Shown: piece by piece, positions 27,254 to 35,767 of the stretch
Position numbering within the stretch: the first letter of the stretch is position 1
How the letters are laid out: the number at the start of each line of letters is the position of its first letter
NCBI GenBank assembly: GCA_019459285.1
Contig: JAIBEL010000062.1
Location: forward strand, 1 to 46,302
From: Rhizobium sp.
GTDB lineage: Bacteria; Pseudomonadota; Gammaproteobacteria; Burkholderiales; Thiobacillaceae
DNA length: 46,302 bases
Direction: 5' to 3'
The notes under the pieces: generated by a model
What the model was told of the DNA's origin: nothing
What the model saw: only the letters and a program-made list of their open reading frames with translations
Database searches by the model: none
Program-made: the position numbers and the translations under genes

Positions 27254-28602
27254 GGCGTGGGCAGAGTCTCGCATCGATTGGCTTTCTGTAATTGTTGTCG
27301 TAAACGGGGCGCCAGGTCGGGCGCCAGCGCATCCCATTCAAACCGCCAGGCCCAGTTGCCGCTGTCCGTACCGGGCGTATTCATGCGTGCCTCGCTGCCG
27401 AGGTGCAGCACATCCTGCAGCGGCAACATCGCCAGGGCGGCACGACTTTCCAGCACCGTGGCAATCATCGCGTCCAGGACTGCGTCGGGATCCGAGACGC
27501 CCAGCCGCTGCATGACCTCGGACTGGACATGATCGGGCAGCGTGCGCCACCAGCCTAACGTGGTGTCGTTGTCGTGCGTACCGGTGTAATACACCGTATC
27601 GGGATGCACATTCTCGGGTTTGTGCGGGTTGTCGGCATGGGCGTCGAATGCGAACTGCAACACGGACATGCCGGGCAGCCCGAACTGGTGCCTCAACGCG
27701 GTCACGTCCGGCGTGATGATGCCGAGATCCTCGGCCACCAGCGGCAAGTCCCGCATTTCGGCGCTGATCGCCTGCAGCAGCGCCACGCCGGGGGTCGCGC
27801 GCCATTCGCCATGGATGGCGGTCGGCTCGCTGGCTGGAATCGTCCAGGCCGCGGCCAGCCCGCGAAAATGGTCGATACGCACCAGATCGAACCACTCGAA
27901 ATGGGCACGCAGCCGGGCCCGCCACCAGGCGAAGCCGTCGGCCTGCATCCTGTCCCAGTTGTAGTGCGGGTTGCCCCAGCGCTGTCCGGTCTCGGAAAAG
28001 TAATCCGGCGGTACGCCGGTCACCACGGTGGGATGTCCCGTTTCATCCAGCAGGAACAGGTGCCGCTGGGCCCACACGTCGGCACTGTCGTGCGCAACGA
28101 AGATCGGCATGTCCCCGAACATCCGGATGCCGCGTTCCGCTGCCGCCGCGCGGATGGTCTGCCCCCGCACGGCGGACCGATACTGCTCGGCCATGACGGC
28201 TTTCAGCGCAGCGGCATGGCTGTCATCGAACGCGGACAGCGTCTGCGCATCGCGGTCGCGCAGTTCACGCGGCCAATCGGTCCAGGGAGCGCCGCCCTGC
28301 TCCTGCTTGATCACCATGAAGCGCGCGTAATCGTCCAGCCAGTGGTGCTGTTTTTTGCGCCAACTGGAGAAACCGCGCATGTCGGCGCGCGCTCCTGGAA
28401 ACAGCGCCGGATTGACCGCAAACGCCGAGGCGCACTGGTAGGGAGACAGCCCGGACAGCGGAATACCGAGCGGCAGCATCTGCCATATCGTGATACCGGC
28501 CGCCTGCAGGAAATCCAGCCAGCGCTCGACGTCTGCCAGCGCGCAGGATGGCAGCGACGTCGGGTGCAACAATATGCCGGCGCGGCGCGTGTTGAAATTC
28601 AT
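27250..28602 (-). CDS. malQ: 4-alpha-glucanotransferase (amylomaltase), short form
   Basis: Transfers alpha-1,4-glucan segments between chains (GH77). In the 450-residue product the catalytic residues are present: Asp in LVRIDHFRGL, Glu in PLVAEDLG, and Asp in YTGTHDNDTT. The N-terminus RRAGILLHPTSLPS and the 250s-loop-type segment are as in plant DPE1-like enzymes. It is about 40-50 residues shorter than usual (around 500), apparently in the region before ERGIRMFGDMPIFV, where the normal aromatic F-x-QW helix is replaced by AVMAEQYRSAVRGQTI. The ATG at 28602 overlaps the GH57 stop; the stop overlaps glgB. Confidence 0.93.
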   Translation of the reverse strand: MNFNTRRAGILLHPTSLPSCALADVERWLDFLQAAGITIWQMLPLGIPLSGLSPYQCASAFAVNPALFPGARADMRGFSSWRKKQHHWLDDYARFMVIKQEQGGAPWTDWPRELRDRDAQTLSAFDDSHAAALKAVMAEQYRSAVRGQTIRAAAAERGIRMFGDMPIFVAHDSADVWAQRHLFLLDETGHPTVVTGVPPDYFSETGQRWGNPHYNWDRMQADGFAWWRARLRAHFEWFDLVRIDHFRGLAAAWTIPASEPTAIHGEWRATPGVALLQAISAEMRDLPLVAEDLGIITPDVTALRHQFGLPGMSVLQFAFDAHADNPHKPENVHPDTVYYTGTHDNDTTLGWWRTLPDHVQSEVMQRLGVSDPDAVLDAMIATVLESRAALAMLPLQDVLHLGSEARMNTPGTDSGNWAWRFEWDALAPDLAPRLRQQLQKANRCETLPTP

Positions 28603-30332
28603 CCGGCATTCCTGCGCATGGTGCCGGCGTTTTCCGCCCAGCCTCCGCCGCTCGACAGCGGCACATCCAGCAGGGCCGGCGGCGCGACGCCCAGCAGTCG
28701 ATACAGTTCGCGCAACTGGGTTCGATACAACTGCTCGAAGTCGCTGACGCTGCTTGCCGGGTTGTAATCGCCGAACCACCAGAACCAGTCCGAGCCCTCG
28801 CAAACGGCGAGCTGGCGGGTGGCCATCGCCAATTGATCGGCATTCAGTTTCCCAGTCGCCACCACGCTGTCGTAGGCCTGCTTGGCGGCAACCAGATAAT
28901 CCCAGCCGCGATTCTTGTCGTTCGAGCCGATCCAGGTCGAAAAGCTGCCGTACACCCAACTGCCCGCCGCCAGCCGCTTCATCGGCTTCGACGGGATGTG
29001 CGCGACCTGTTCGGCAAAGGTCCCGATCTTGAGCGTGGGATGGTTGGACAGCGCGGCATACAGGGAATTCAGGAAATGGTGGCCGTTGTCGGGGTAATAC
29101 TCCCAGGCGTTCTCGCCGTCGAGAATGACCGAGACGACATGCCGGTTCGCCTCCTTGCCGAAAAAGGTGGCGATATTTTCCAGATGCTGGACGAAGTCGC
29201 CCACCGCGTCGTCGGCGTGCCAGTCGCTGTACTTGAAGCCGATCAGATCCGACAGACCGTCGTCGCGGAAGAAGACCCGCGTCTTGAAGCCGTCGACCTG
29301 GGCGGGCGAGAACAACGCACGCTTGGTTTGCGTCTGCTCGGGCGGGTATCCCGACTTGTCGCAGCTGTTGCGCCACACGCCTTCGCCCGACGCCGTCCAG
29401 GAAAAATTCATTTTGTCGAGCTGGGCCAGCGCATCCTCGCTGACACCGCCTTCCGACAGCCACACGCCGGCCGGCTTCATGCCGAAATAGCGCTCGAACA
29501 CCTCGACACCATGCTGCAAATGCCAGCGCGAACGCTCCGCTCCGCCCGGATAGCCGGGCGCATCGGGAACGGGGGCGTCAGGCATTGCATCGCGCAGGTT
29601 GGAGAAATCGTTCAGCAGGGGCACGATGGGATGGCCGTAAGGGGTCATGGACAACTCGATCTGGCCGCGTTGGGCAAGCGCGCGATAGCGCGGAATCAGC
29701 CCGGCGATGCAGTTCTGCATCAGGTGGAGCAGCTCATGGCGGTCGGCTGCCGAATAATTTTTTTCCTGTGCCATCAAGCGCCGGACCAACGGCAGTTGCC
29801 TGAGCGAATGCCCCAGCCAGACGAGGTGATACCAGGTCAGCAGATCGAGGAAATACTGCTCGGACAGATACCCCATCAGCCAGGGAAGACCGGCGCTGTC
29901 GCCGCTCGTCTCATCGGTCACGCCGATCATGCTCAGCAGACGATGGAAGGCCGGATACGGATGGATCATGCGCGCCGCGTTGCAACGCTGGCAATCCCGC
30001 ACGATGCGCAGGCGGCTGGCGGCATCCGACGGAATGCGCTCGACGCCGGACAGCAGATTCAGCATGTGGTCCTGGGTGGGTTTGCCATGCTTCAGCAACA
30101 CGTCGAGTTGCTGGGCATAATCATCCAGCTGCTCCAGGAGCACCGGCGCAAAGTTGACCACCGTACGCATCGCCGGATAGCGCTCCAGATGCGCGGCCAT
30201 GTCGCTGTAATCCTTGATGCCGTGCAGGTACACCCAGGGCAGATGGTAGGCGCCCTTGAGGCCCTCCCGGTAATACGGCTGGTGCATGTGCCAGCACAGC
30301 ACCACATTGAGCGATTTAGCCGTCGTAGTCAT
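28599..30332 (-). CDS. Glycoside hydrolase family 57 protein (alpha-amylase-like)
   Basis: A 577-residue GH57 protein, expected to act on alpha-glucans (amylase, amylopullulanase or debranching). The five GH57 regions are visible: WHMHQPYY near 15-22; TPYGHPIVPLL; GVWLSEGGVSEDAL with the nucleophile Glu; FFRDDGLSDLIGF with the acid Asp; and VILDGENAWEYYPD. No signal peptide, so cytoplasmic. It takes the operon place where many bacteria have glgX, and may serve as the debranching or recycling enzyme here (inference). It overlaps glgC by 17 bases and malQ by four. Confidence 0.93.
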   Translation of the reverse strand: MTTTAKSLNVVLCWHMHQPYYREGLKGAYHLPWVYLHGIKDYSDMAAHLERYPAMRTVVNFAPVLLEQLDDYAQQLDVLLKHGKPTQDHMLNLLSGVERIPSDAASRLRIVRDCQRCNAARMIHPYPAFHRLLSMIGVTDETSGDSAGLPWLMGYLSEQYFLDLLTWYHLVWLGHSLRQLPLVRRLMAQEKNYSAADRHELLHLMQNCIAGLIPRYRALAQRGQIELSMTPYGHPIVPLLNDFSNLRDAMPDAPVPDAPGYPGGAERSRWHLQHGVEVFERYFGMKPAGVWLSEGGVSEDALAQLDKMNFSWTASGEGVWRNSCDKSGYPPEQTQTKRALFSPAQVDGFKTRVFFRDDGLSDLIGFKYSDWHADDAVGDFVQHLENIATFFGKEANRHVVSVILDGENAWEYYPDNGHHFLNSLYAALSNHPTLKIGTFAEQVAHIPSKPMKRLAAGSWVYGSFSTWIGSNDKNRGWDYLVAAKQAYDSVVATGKLNADQLAMATRQLAVCEGSDWFWWFGDYNPASSVSDFEQLYRTQLRELYRLLGVAPPALLDVPLSSGGGWAENAGTMRRNAG

Positions 30333-31635
30333 TCTGCAGTCTCGCGTAAAGGTTCTGGCCGAGCATCGCGGGCGTCACCAGCACGATGCCTTCGGGCGTG
30401 ACGTGGAAGCGCCTGGCGTCTTCGACCGGATCCTCGCCGATGACCGTGCCGTCGGGAATGACCGTTCCCTTGTCGATGATGGCGCGGCTGATGCGGCAAT
30501 TGCTGCCGATCGAGACCTTGGGCAGGATCACGCTGTCCTTGATGAGGCTGTAGCTTTCCACCGTAGTGGCGAAAAACAGCACCGAACGCTTGACCCGCGC
30601 GCCCGACAAAATGCAGCCGCCTGCGATCAGCGAATCGATCGCCTCGCCGCGCCGTCCTTCATCGTCGAAGATGAATTTTGCGGGCGGGTATTGCGGCTGG
30701 TAGGTCCAGATCGGCCAGTCGCGGTTGTACAAGTTGAGCTCCGGCTCGATCGAGCACAACTCCATGTTGGTCTGCCAGTAGGAAAACAGCGTTCCCACGT
30801 CGCGCCAGTAGGCGGGCTCGCCCTTCCTGTCGCGGAAAGGAAAGGCCATGGCGCGCGCCTCGCCGATGTTGGCGGGAATGATGTCCTTGCCGAAATCGTG
30901 GCTGGAACTGGTTTTGCCCGCATCCTCGATCAGCGTCTTGTAGAGGAAGTCCTTGGAAAAAATATAGATGCCCATCGATACCAGAGCTGTCCCGGGTTTG
31001 CCGGGAATACAGTCGGGATCCTTGGGTTTTTCGGTAAAGCGGGTGATACGCATCTCCTCGTCGACCGACATCACGCCAAATCCACTCGCCTCGGCAGCCG
31101 GCACCTCGATGCTGCCGACGGTGAAATCCGCGCCGGTCTGCACGTGGTACAGCAGCATCTCGGAATAATCCATGGTGTAGACATGATCGCCGCCAAGCAC
31201 CAGCACGTATTCCGGGTGATGGCGCTGCATGATGTCGATGTTCTGGAACAGCGCATCGGCCGTCCCCTGGTACCACTCCTTCTTGTGGGTACGCTGCTGC
31301 GCGGGCAGGATCTCGACGAACTCCCCGATCTCGGCACGCATGAAACCCCAGGCGCGCTGCAGATGCCGGATCAGCGAGTGCGACTTGTATTGCGTGAGCA
31401 CGCCGATGCGGAGAATTCCGGAATTGACGCAGTTGGACAGCGGGAAGTCGATGATGCGGTATTTGCCGCCGATCGGGACGGCCGGCTTGGCGCGCCAGGC
31501 GGTCAGGTCCTTCAGCCGCGAACCCTCTCCGCCCGCCAGCACGAGCGCCAGCGTCTTGCGGGTGAGATCGGTCACCATTTTCGGTTCGGTGTAATAGCGG
31601 TAAAGGCGTTCCTGTTCGGTCTTGGAAAGAGTCAT
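30316..31635 (-). CDS. glgC: Glucose-1-phosphate adenylyltransferase
   Basis: Makes ADP-glucose from ATP and glucose-1-phosphate, the controlled step of glycogen synthesis. The 439-residue product has GGEGSRLKDLTAWRAKPAVPIGGKYRIIDFPLSN (nucleotide and allosteric site), WYQGTADALFQN, VLVLGGDHVYTMDY, ITRFTEKPKDP and a C-terminal left-handed beta-helix ending in QNDYDG. The open frame extends upstream to 31797, but the ATG at 31635 has a GAGGAG ribosome site and gives the normal N-terminus. Length as in E. coli GlgC (431). Confidence 0.97.
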   Translation of the reverse strand: MTLSKTEQERLYRYYTEPKMVTDLTRKTLALVLAGGEGSRLKDLTAWRAKPAVPIGGKYRIIDFPLSNCVNSGILRIGVLTQYKSHSLIRHLQRAWGFMRAEIGEFVEILPAQQRTHKKEWYQGTADALFQNIDIMQRHHPEYVLVLGGDHVYTMDYSEMLLYHVQTGADFTVGSIEVPAAEASGFGVMSVDEEMRITRFTEKPKDPDCIPGKPGTALVSMGIYIFSKDFLYKTLIEDAGKTSSSHDFGKDIIPANIGEARAMAFPFRDRKGEPAYWRDVGTLFSYWQTNMELCSIEPELNLYNRDWPIWTYQPQYPPAKFIFDDEGRRGEAIDSLIAGGCILSGARVKRSVLFFATTVESYSLIKDSVILPKVSIGSNCRISRAIIDKGTVIPDGTVIGEDPVEDARRFHVTPEGIVLVTPAMLGQNLYARLQNDYDG

Positions 31636-31657
31636 GAACTGCTCCTCGTCTGTCTCG

Positions 31658-32656
31658 TTATTGATTGATGGACGGGACGGGGATGCTGCCCACGGGGCAT
31701 TGCCCCACTGCAAGCGCCCCCGCCACGCCCAGCCTGCTGCTGGTAACCAGGAAAATCGGCGTGCGCTCGACCACGCTGCGCATGCGGCCCTTAGCAACAG
31801 CGGCTTCCATGAAGCGAGCGGACTGCATCCGCATGCGCAAATGCGCGCTCACTCCGCCTGCAATATACAGGCCGCCATGCGGCCGATAGAGCAGCGCCAC
31901 GTTGCCCACCCATGCACCGTACAGATCGACAAAAAGATCCAGTGCAGCCTCGGCGGCGGCATCGCCCGATTCGGCGCGCACGGCAAGTTCGGCACCGTCC
32001 ACATCGCCATTGGGCAACGGCCGTCCATGTTCGATGCAGTAAAAGCGGTATAGATCGTTCATGGCCGAACCCGACGCCACGCGCTCCCAGGACACATGAC
32101 CGTATTCTCCACGCAAACGTTCCAGCAGGCGCACCTGGACCGGGCTGGCCGGCGCAAAGTCGATATGCCCGCCCTCGGTGGCAAACGTCCGGTAGTGCCC
32201 GCGGTCGTCCGCCAGCATGAAGGCGAGCCCGAGTCCCGTGCCCGCGCCCGTGATGACGCGCACGCCGCCGGGCTCGGCCGGCTGCGGATTGAGCGCGACC
32301 CGATCGGCCGCCGACAAGGCGGCTACCCCGGCGGCGGCGGCTTGAAAGTCATTGATGAGTTGGACCTCGGGGATGCCCAGCACAGTCTGCAGCGAGCCTG
32401 CATCGACCGTCCAGTCGAGATTGGTCAGGCGCACCTGCTGCGCATGCAACGGCCCGGGCAGCGCCAGGACCAGCCTGTCCGGCCAGGGCGCATCCTGCGC
32501 ATCGGCGATGAACTGCCGCAACAAGGCTTCCGCAGATGCAAAATCGGCACTGGCATACACCCGTTCGAAGCGCAGACGCATCGCATCGTCCGCCTCGCCC
32601 GTCGTCCAGGCCAGCCAGCTTTTGGTTCCGCCAATATCGCCTGCAATCAACTCCAT
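31658..32656 (-). CDS. glk: Glucokinase
   Basis: Phosphorylates glucose with ATP. The 332-residue product has the ASKHA motifs: AGDIGGTKSWLAW (phosphate 1), LALPGPL, LINDFQAAAAG with the catalytic Asp, ITGAGTGLGLAF (phosphate 2), FATEGGHIDFAP and YIAGGVSAHL (adenosine). This is the proteobacterial Glk group, not the ROK group. I chose the ATG at 32656; a TTG two codons upstream is less likely. It lies 22 bases before glgC and seven after pgi. It would return glucose released by MalQ or GH57 to glucose-6-phosphate. Confidence 0.95.
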   Translation of the reverse strand: MELIAGDIGGTKSWLAWTTGEADDAMRLRFERVYASADFASAEALLRQFIADAQDAPWPDRLVLALPGPLHAQQVRLTNLDWTVDAGSLQTVLGIPEVQLINDFQAAAAGVAALSAADRVALNPQPAEPGGVRVITGAGTGLGLAFMLADDRGHYRTFATEGGHIDFAPASPVQVRLLERLRGEYGHVSWERVASGSAMNDLYRFYCIEHGRPLPNGDVDGAELAVRAESGDAAAEAALDLFVDLYGAWVGNVALLYRPHGGLYIAGGVSAHLRMRMQSARFMEAAVAKGRMRSVVERTPIFLVTSSRLGVAGALAVGQCPVGSIPVPSINQ

Positions 32657-32663
32657 CTTCAAA

Positions 32664-34346
32664 CTATAGGCCAGTGCGTGGGTGACTCATGCGGCGATAA
32701 TAATTGATCAGGGCGTTGGTCGAGGCGTCATGCCCTGCCACCGGTGCGTCGGCATGCAACTCGGGCAGGATGCGGCTGGCCAGCTGCTTGCCGAGTTCCA
32801 CTCCCCACTGGTCGTAGGAATTGAGGTTCCAGATCACGCCCTCCACGAAGATCTTGTGCTCGTACAGTGCGATCAGCATGCCGAGTGCATGCGGCGTCAG
32901 CTTCTGCAGCAGGATCGCGTTGCTGGGGTGGTTGCCGTCGAACACCTTGTGCGACACGAACTGGCCGGTCTGCGCCGAACCCATTTCACGCTGCGTCTCC
33001 TCACGCGTGCGGCCGCGCATCAGCGCCTCGGTCTGCGCGAGAAAGTTGGCGATCAGGATGTCGTGGTGTTCCTGCAATTCGGTGTGCGATTCGATCGACA
33101 CGATGAAATCGGCCGGGATGATCTTGGTGCCCTGGTGCAGCAACTGGTAGAACGCATGCTGGCCGTTGATACCGGTGGCGCCCCAGACGATCGCGCCGGT
33201 GGGATAGTCGACGACGTTGCCGTCACGGTCGACCGACTTGCCGTTCGATTCCATGTCGGCCTGCTCCAGATAGGCCGGCAGGCTGCGCAGGTAATGGTCA
33301 TACGGCAGGATCGCGTGCGACTCGGCACCGAAGAAGTTGTTGTACCAAACGCCCAGCAGCGCCAGGATGACCGGCATGTTGGCAGCCAGCGGCGCATGGC
33401 GGAAATGTTCGTCCATGGCGTGGGCACCTTCCAGCAGTTCGACGAAACGCTCCGCGCCCACCGCCAGCACGATCGACAGCCCGATCGCCGACCACAGCGA
33501 ATAGCGTCCCCCTACCCAGTCCCAGAATTCGAACATGTTGGCGGGATCGATGCCGAATGCGGCGACCGCCTCGCGGTTGGTCGACACCGCCACGAAATGC
33601 CGCGCGATGTGCTTCTCTGCCTGCGACTGCGCCAGGAACCACGCACGCGCATAGTGCGCGTTGGTCATCGTCTCCTGCGTGGTGAAGGTCTTGGACGACA
33701 CGATGAACAGCGTCGTTTCCGGATTCAGCGCCTCCAGCGCCTCCTTCACATGCGCGCCATCGATGTTGGAGATGAAGTGCACCTTCAGGCGCGGATGACG
33801 GTACGGCTTCAATGCCTGGTAGACCATCTGCGGACCGAGGTCGGAACCGCCGATGCCGATGTTGACGATATCGGTGATGCGCTCGCCGGTGTAGCCGCGC
33901 CACTCGCCACTCCGCACCCGCTCGGCGAACGCGCCCATGCGCTCGATCACCGCGTTCACTTTCGGCATCACATCCTCGCCGTCGACGATGACGGGATGGT
34001 TGCTGCGGTTGCGCAGGGCCACATGCAGGACCGCGCGATTCTCGGTGTTGTTGATCTTGTCACCCCCGAACATGCGCTCGCGCCAGCCAGCGACGTCGGC
34101 TTCCTCGGCCAGCCTGACCAGCAGGCCCATGGTTTCGTCGGTGATGCGATTCTTCGAATAATCCAGCAACAGTTCGCCGACCTGCAGCGAGAACCGTTCG
34201 AAGCGCGCCGGATCGGTTGCGAACATGTCGCGCATATGGGCCGCTGTGATCACGGCCTGATGGGCTTTCAACTGAAGGCAGACCGGGCGATGCAACGGAC
34301 CCGCCACCTCATTCCTTTTCCCTTGCACAGATACTGATGATGTCAT
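32664..34346 (-). CDS. pgi: Glucose-6-phosphate isomerase
   Basis: Interconverts glucose-6-phosphate and fructose-6-phosphate, the entry from gluconeogenesis to glycogen. The 560-residue product has both signatures: [14 protein letters not shown] and [20 protein letters not shown], plus [24 protein letters not shown] and FDGNHPSN. Length is close to E. coli Pgi (549). I chose the ATG at 34346 with GGGAG upstream; the open frame extends to 34418 without support. It is the first gene of the glycogen operon, 60 bases downstream of a strong sigma-54 promoter match. Confidence 0.97.
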   Translation of the reverse strand: MTSSVSVQGKRNEVAGPLHRPVCLQLKAHQAVITAAHMRDMFATDPARFERFSLQVGELLLDYSKNRITDETMGLLVRLAEEADVAGWRERMFGGDKINNTENRAVLHVALRNRSNHPVIVDGEDVMPKVNAVIERMGAFAERVRSGEWRGYTGERITDIVNIGIGGSDLGPQMVYQALKPYRHPRLKVHFISNIDGAHVKEALEALNPETTLFIVSSKTFTTQETMTNAHYARAWFLAQSQAEKHIARHFVAVSTNREAVAAFGIDPANMFEFWDWVGGRYSLWSAIGLSIVLAVGAERFVELLEGAHAMDEHFRHAPLAANMPVILALLGVWYNNFFGAESHAILPYDHYLRSLPAYLEQADMESNGKSVDRDGNVVDYPTGAIVWGATGINGQHAFYQLLHQGTKIIPADFIVSIESHTELQEHHDILIANFLAQTEALMRGRTREETQREMGSAQTGQFVSHKVFDGNHPSNAILLQKLTPHALGMLIALYEHKIFVEGVIWNLNSYDQWGVELGKQLASRILPELHADAPVAGHDASTNALINYYRRMSHPRTGL

Positions 34347-34416
34347 GCAGTGTTTCTCCCTACCGGAATGTGCCACGCCATTTGGCCATGACATTCGATG
34401 CCGTCCGATCGTCATC

Positions 34417-34434
34417 AAGCAACGGCTGTGCCAC
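34417..34434 (-). promoter_or_regulatory. Sigma-54 (-24/-12) promoter of the pgi-glg operon
   Basis: Minus strand GTGGCACAGCCGTTGCTT: TGGCACA-N4-TTGCT differs from the RpoN consensus TGGCACG-N4-TTGCW at one position, with GG and GC at exact spacing. Predicted start near 34407, about 60 bases before the pgi ATG. An RpoN promoter needs an enhancer-binding protein, likely bound in 34435-34609. Confidence 0.75.
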
Positions 34435-34609
34435 TGACGACGAGAAAAACGTCATCTCTTGATTAACCATAGGAAAAATTGGTGATGGGCACATGACAGT
34501 CCCAAACACCGCCCCAAAAATGCGCCCCGAATCCTCGATGCCGCCATAAGACAGGGACGAGCATGCACCCAAAAGGTGCCCTTGAAGCGATCTATCTTCA
34601 TGCGCAGGA
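34435..34609. promoter_or_regulatory. Shared region between two divergent sigma-54 promoters
   Basis: This non-coding stretch (the gap from 34347 to 34771 is 425 bases in all) has no convincing gene. It contains TGACG-N10-CGTCA (34435-34454) and GCACC-N5-GGTGC (34565-34579), inverted repeats that could be activator sites. The frames that cross it have no ribosome site or family likeness. Confidence 0.4.
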
Positions 34610-34626
34610 TTGGTACGCTCCTTGCT
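34610..34626 (+). promoter_or_regulatory. Sigma-54 (-24/-12) promoter of the exopolysaccharide operon
   Basis: TTGGTACGCTCCTTGCT: TGGTACG-N4-TTGCT has one mismatch to TGGCACG-N4-TTGCW and exact spacing. Predicted start near 34637, leaving a leader of about 135 bases before the ATG at 34772. Confidence 0.75.
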
Positions 34627-34771
34627 GCACCCTAGATAGGCACGATGCTGGCGGTCCGGCCTCCCAACAAAAAAAGACAACTCATTGTTTTTACTGGGCC
34701 ATGATTTTGGACCACACGGCCAGCCTGTTAATCGTTCGGCAGTAGCTGGCGAAAACTCGGAGAGGTGGGAT

Positions 34772-35755
34772 ATGCATGTTTTGATCACGGGCGGCGCAGG
34801 ATTCATCGGATCGCATCTGGCGGAGCACCATTTGGCGCGGGGCGACCAGGTCTATGTCGTCGACAATTTGAGCACGGGCTCGCTTGCGAACATCGACCCC
34901 TTCCGCGGCAACCCGGCTTTCCGTTTTGCCGAGGCCGACATCCTGCACTGGAACGGCCTCGACAAGGCCGTCGCCTGGGCCGACCGCATCTACCACATGG
35001 CCGCGGTCGTCGGCGTGAAAAAGGTACTGGAAGACCCGGTGGCCGTGATGGCGACCAACATGACCGGCACCGAACGGATCCTGCGCGCCATCCAGCACGG
35101 GGGATGGAACCCGCAGGTCATCATCGCCTCGACCTCGGAGGTGTACGGCTTCAACACCAGCAGCAGCTTCGCGGAGATCGACTACATCGTGCTGCCCTCC
35201 GCCGGCCGCCTGCGCTGGGCCTATGCCGTGACCAAGCTGGCGGACGAGTTCCTCGCCTTCTCCTACGCCCGCAAATACGGCCTGAACATCGTGGTCGCCC
35301 GGCTGTTCAATACCATCGGTCCCAACCAGGTCGGGCATTACGGCATGGTGGTGCCCAGTTTCGTCAGGCAGGCGGTCAACAACGAGCCGCTCACCGTCTA
35401 CGGCGAAGGCAACCAGACACGCTCGTTCTGCGACGTACGCGACACTGTGGTGGCGCTGGATCGCCTTGCCGGCTGCCCGGCGGCCTGGGGCGAGGTAGTG
35501 AACGTCGGTAACGACCAGGAGATCTCCATCCACGACCTGGCCTCGCTGATCGTGCAACGCGCACACAGCAGCTCGCCGCTGCACTACATCTCCTACAAGG
35601 ATGCCTACGGCGAGGAATTCGAGGACGTCACACACCGGCGTCCGGTACTCAACAAACTGCGGGCGCTCACCGGATTCGAACCGGAATGGAAACTGAACGA
35701 CACCCTTGACGACCTGATCGAGCGCGAATCCGCGAAGATCCGGCGCGTCGCCTAG
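34772..35755 (+). CDS. NAD-dependent sugar epimerase/dehydratase
   Basis: An extended short-chain dehydrogenase acting on nucleotide sugars. The 327-residue product has GGAGFIGS near 7-14 (NAD binding), DNLSTGSLANI, STSEVYG, the catalytic YAVTK (Tyr-x3-Lys) and ARLFNTIGPNQVG. It is similar to UDP-glucuronate decarboxylases, UDP-glucose 4-epimerases and dTDP-glucose dehydratases; the exact reaction cannot be set from sequence. The ATG at 34772 has GAGAGG upstream. First gene of the exopolysaccharide operon, presumably supplying the sugar precursor. The glycosyltransferase follows after 12 bases. Confidence 0.9.
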   Translation: MHVLITGGAGFIGSHLAEHHLARGDQVYVVDNLSTGSLANIDPFRGNPAFRFAEADILHWNGLDKAVAWADRIYHMAAVVGVKKVLEDPVAVMATNMTGTERILRAIQHGGWNPQVIIASTSEVYGFNTSSSFAEIDYIVLPSAGRLRWAYAVTKLADEFLAFSYARKYGLNIVVARLFNTIGPNQVGHYGMVVPSFVRQAVNNEPLTVYGEGNQTRSFCDVRDTVVALDRLAGCPAAWGEVVNVGNDQEISIHDLASLIVQRAHSSSPLHYISYKDAYGEEFEDVTHRRPVLNKLRALTGFEPEWKLNDTLDDLIERESAKIRRVA

Positions 35756-35767
35756 AATAGACGCCCC

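Noticed and set aside
34360..34806. Minus-strand frame of 148 codons and plus-strand frame at 34563-34745
   Set aside because: Both lie across the divergent promoter region, lack ribosome sites and family likeness, and the former overlaps the start of the epimerase gene.
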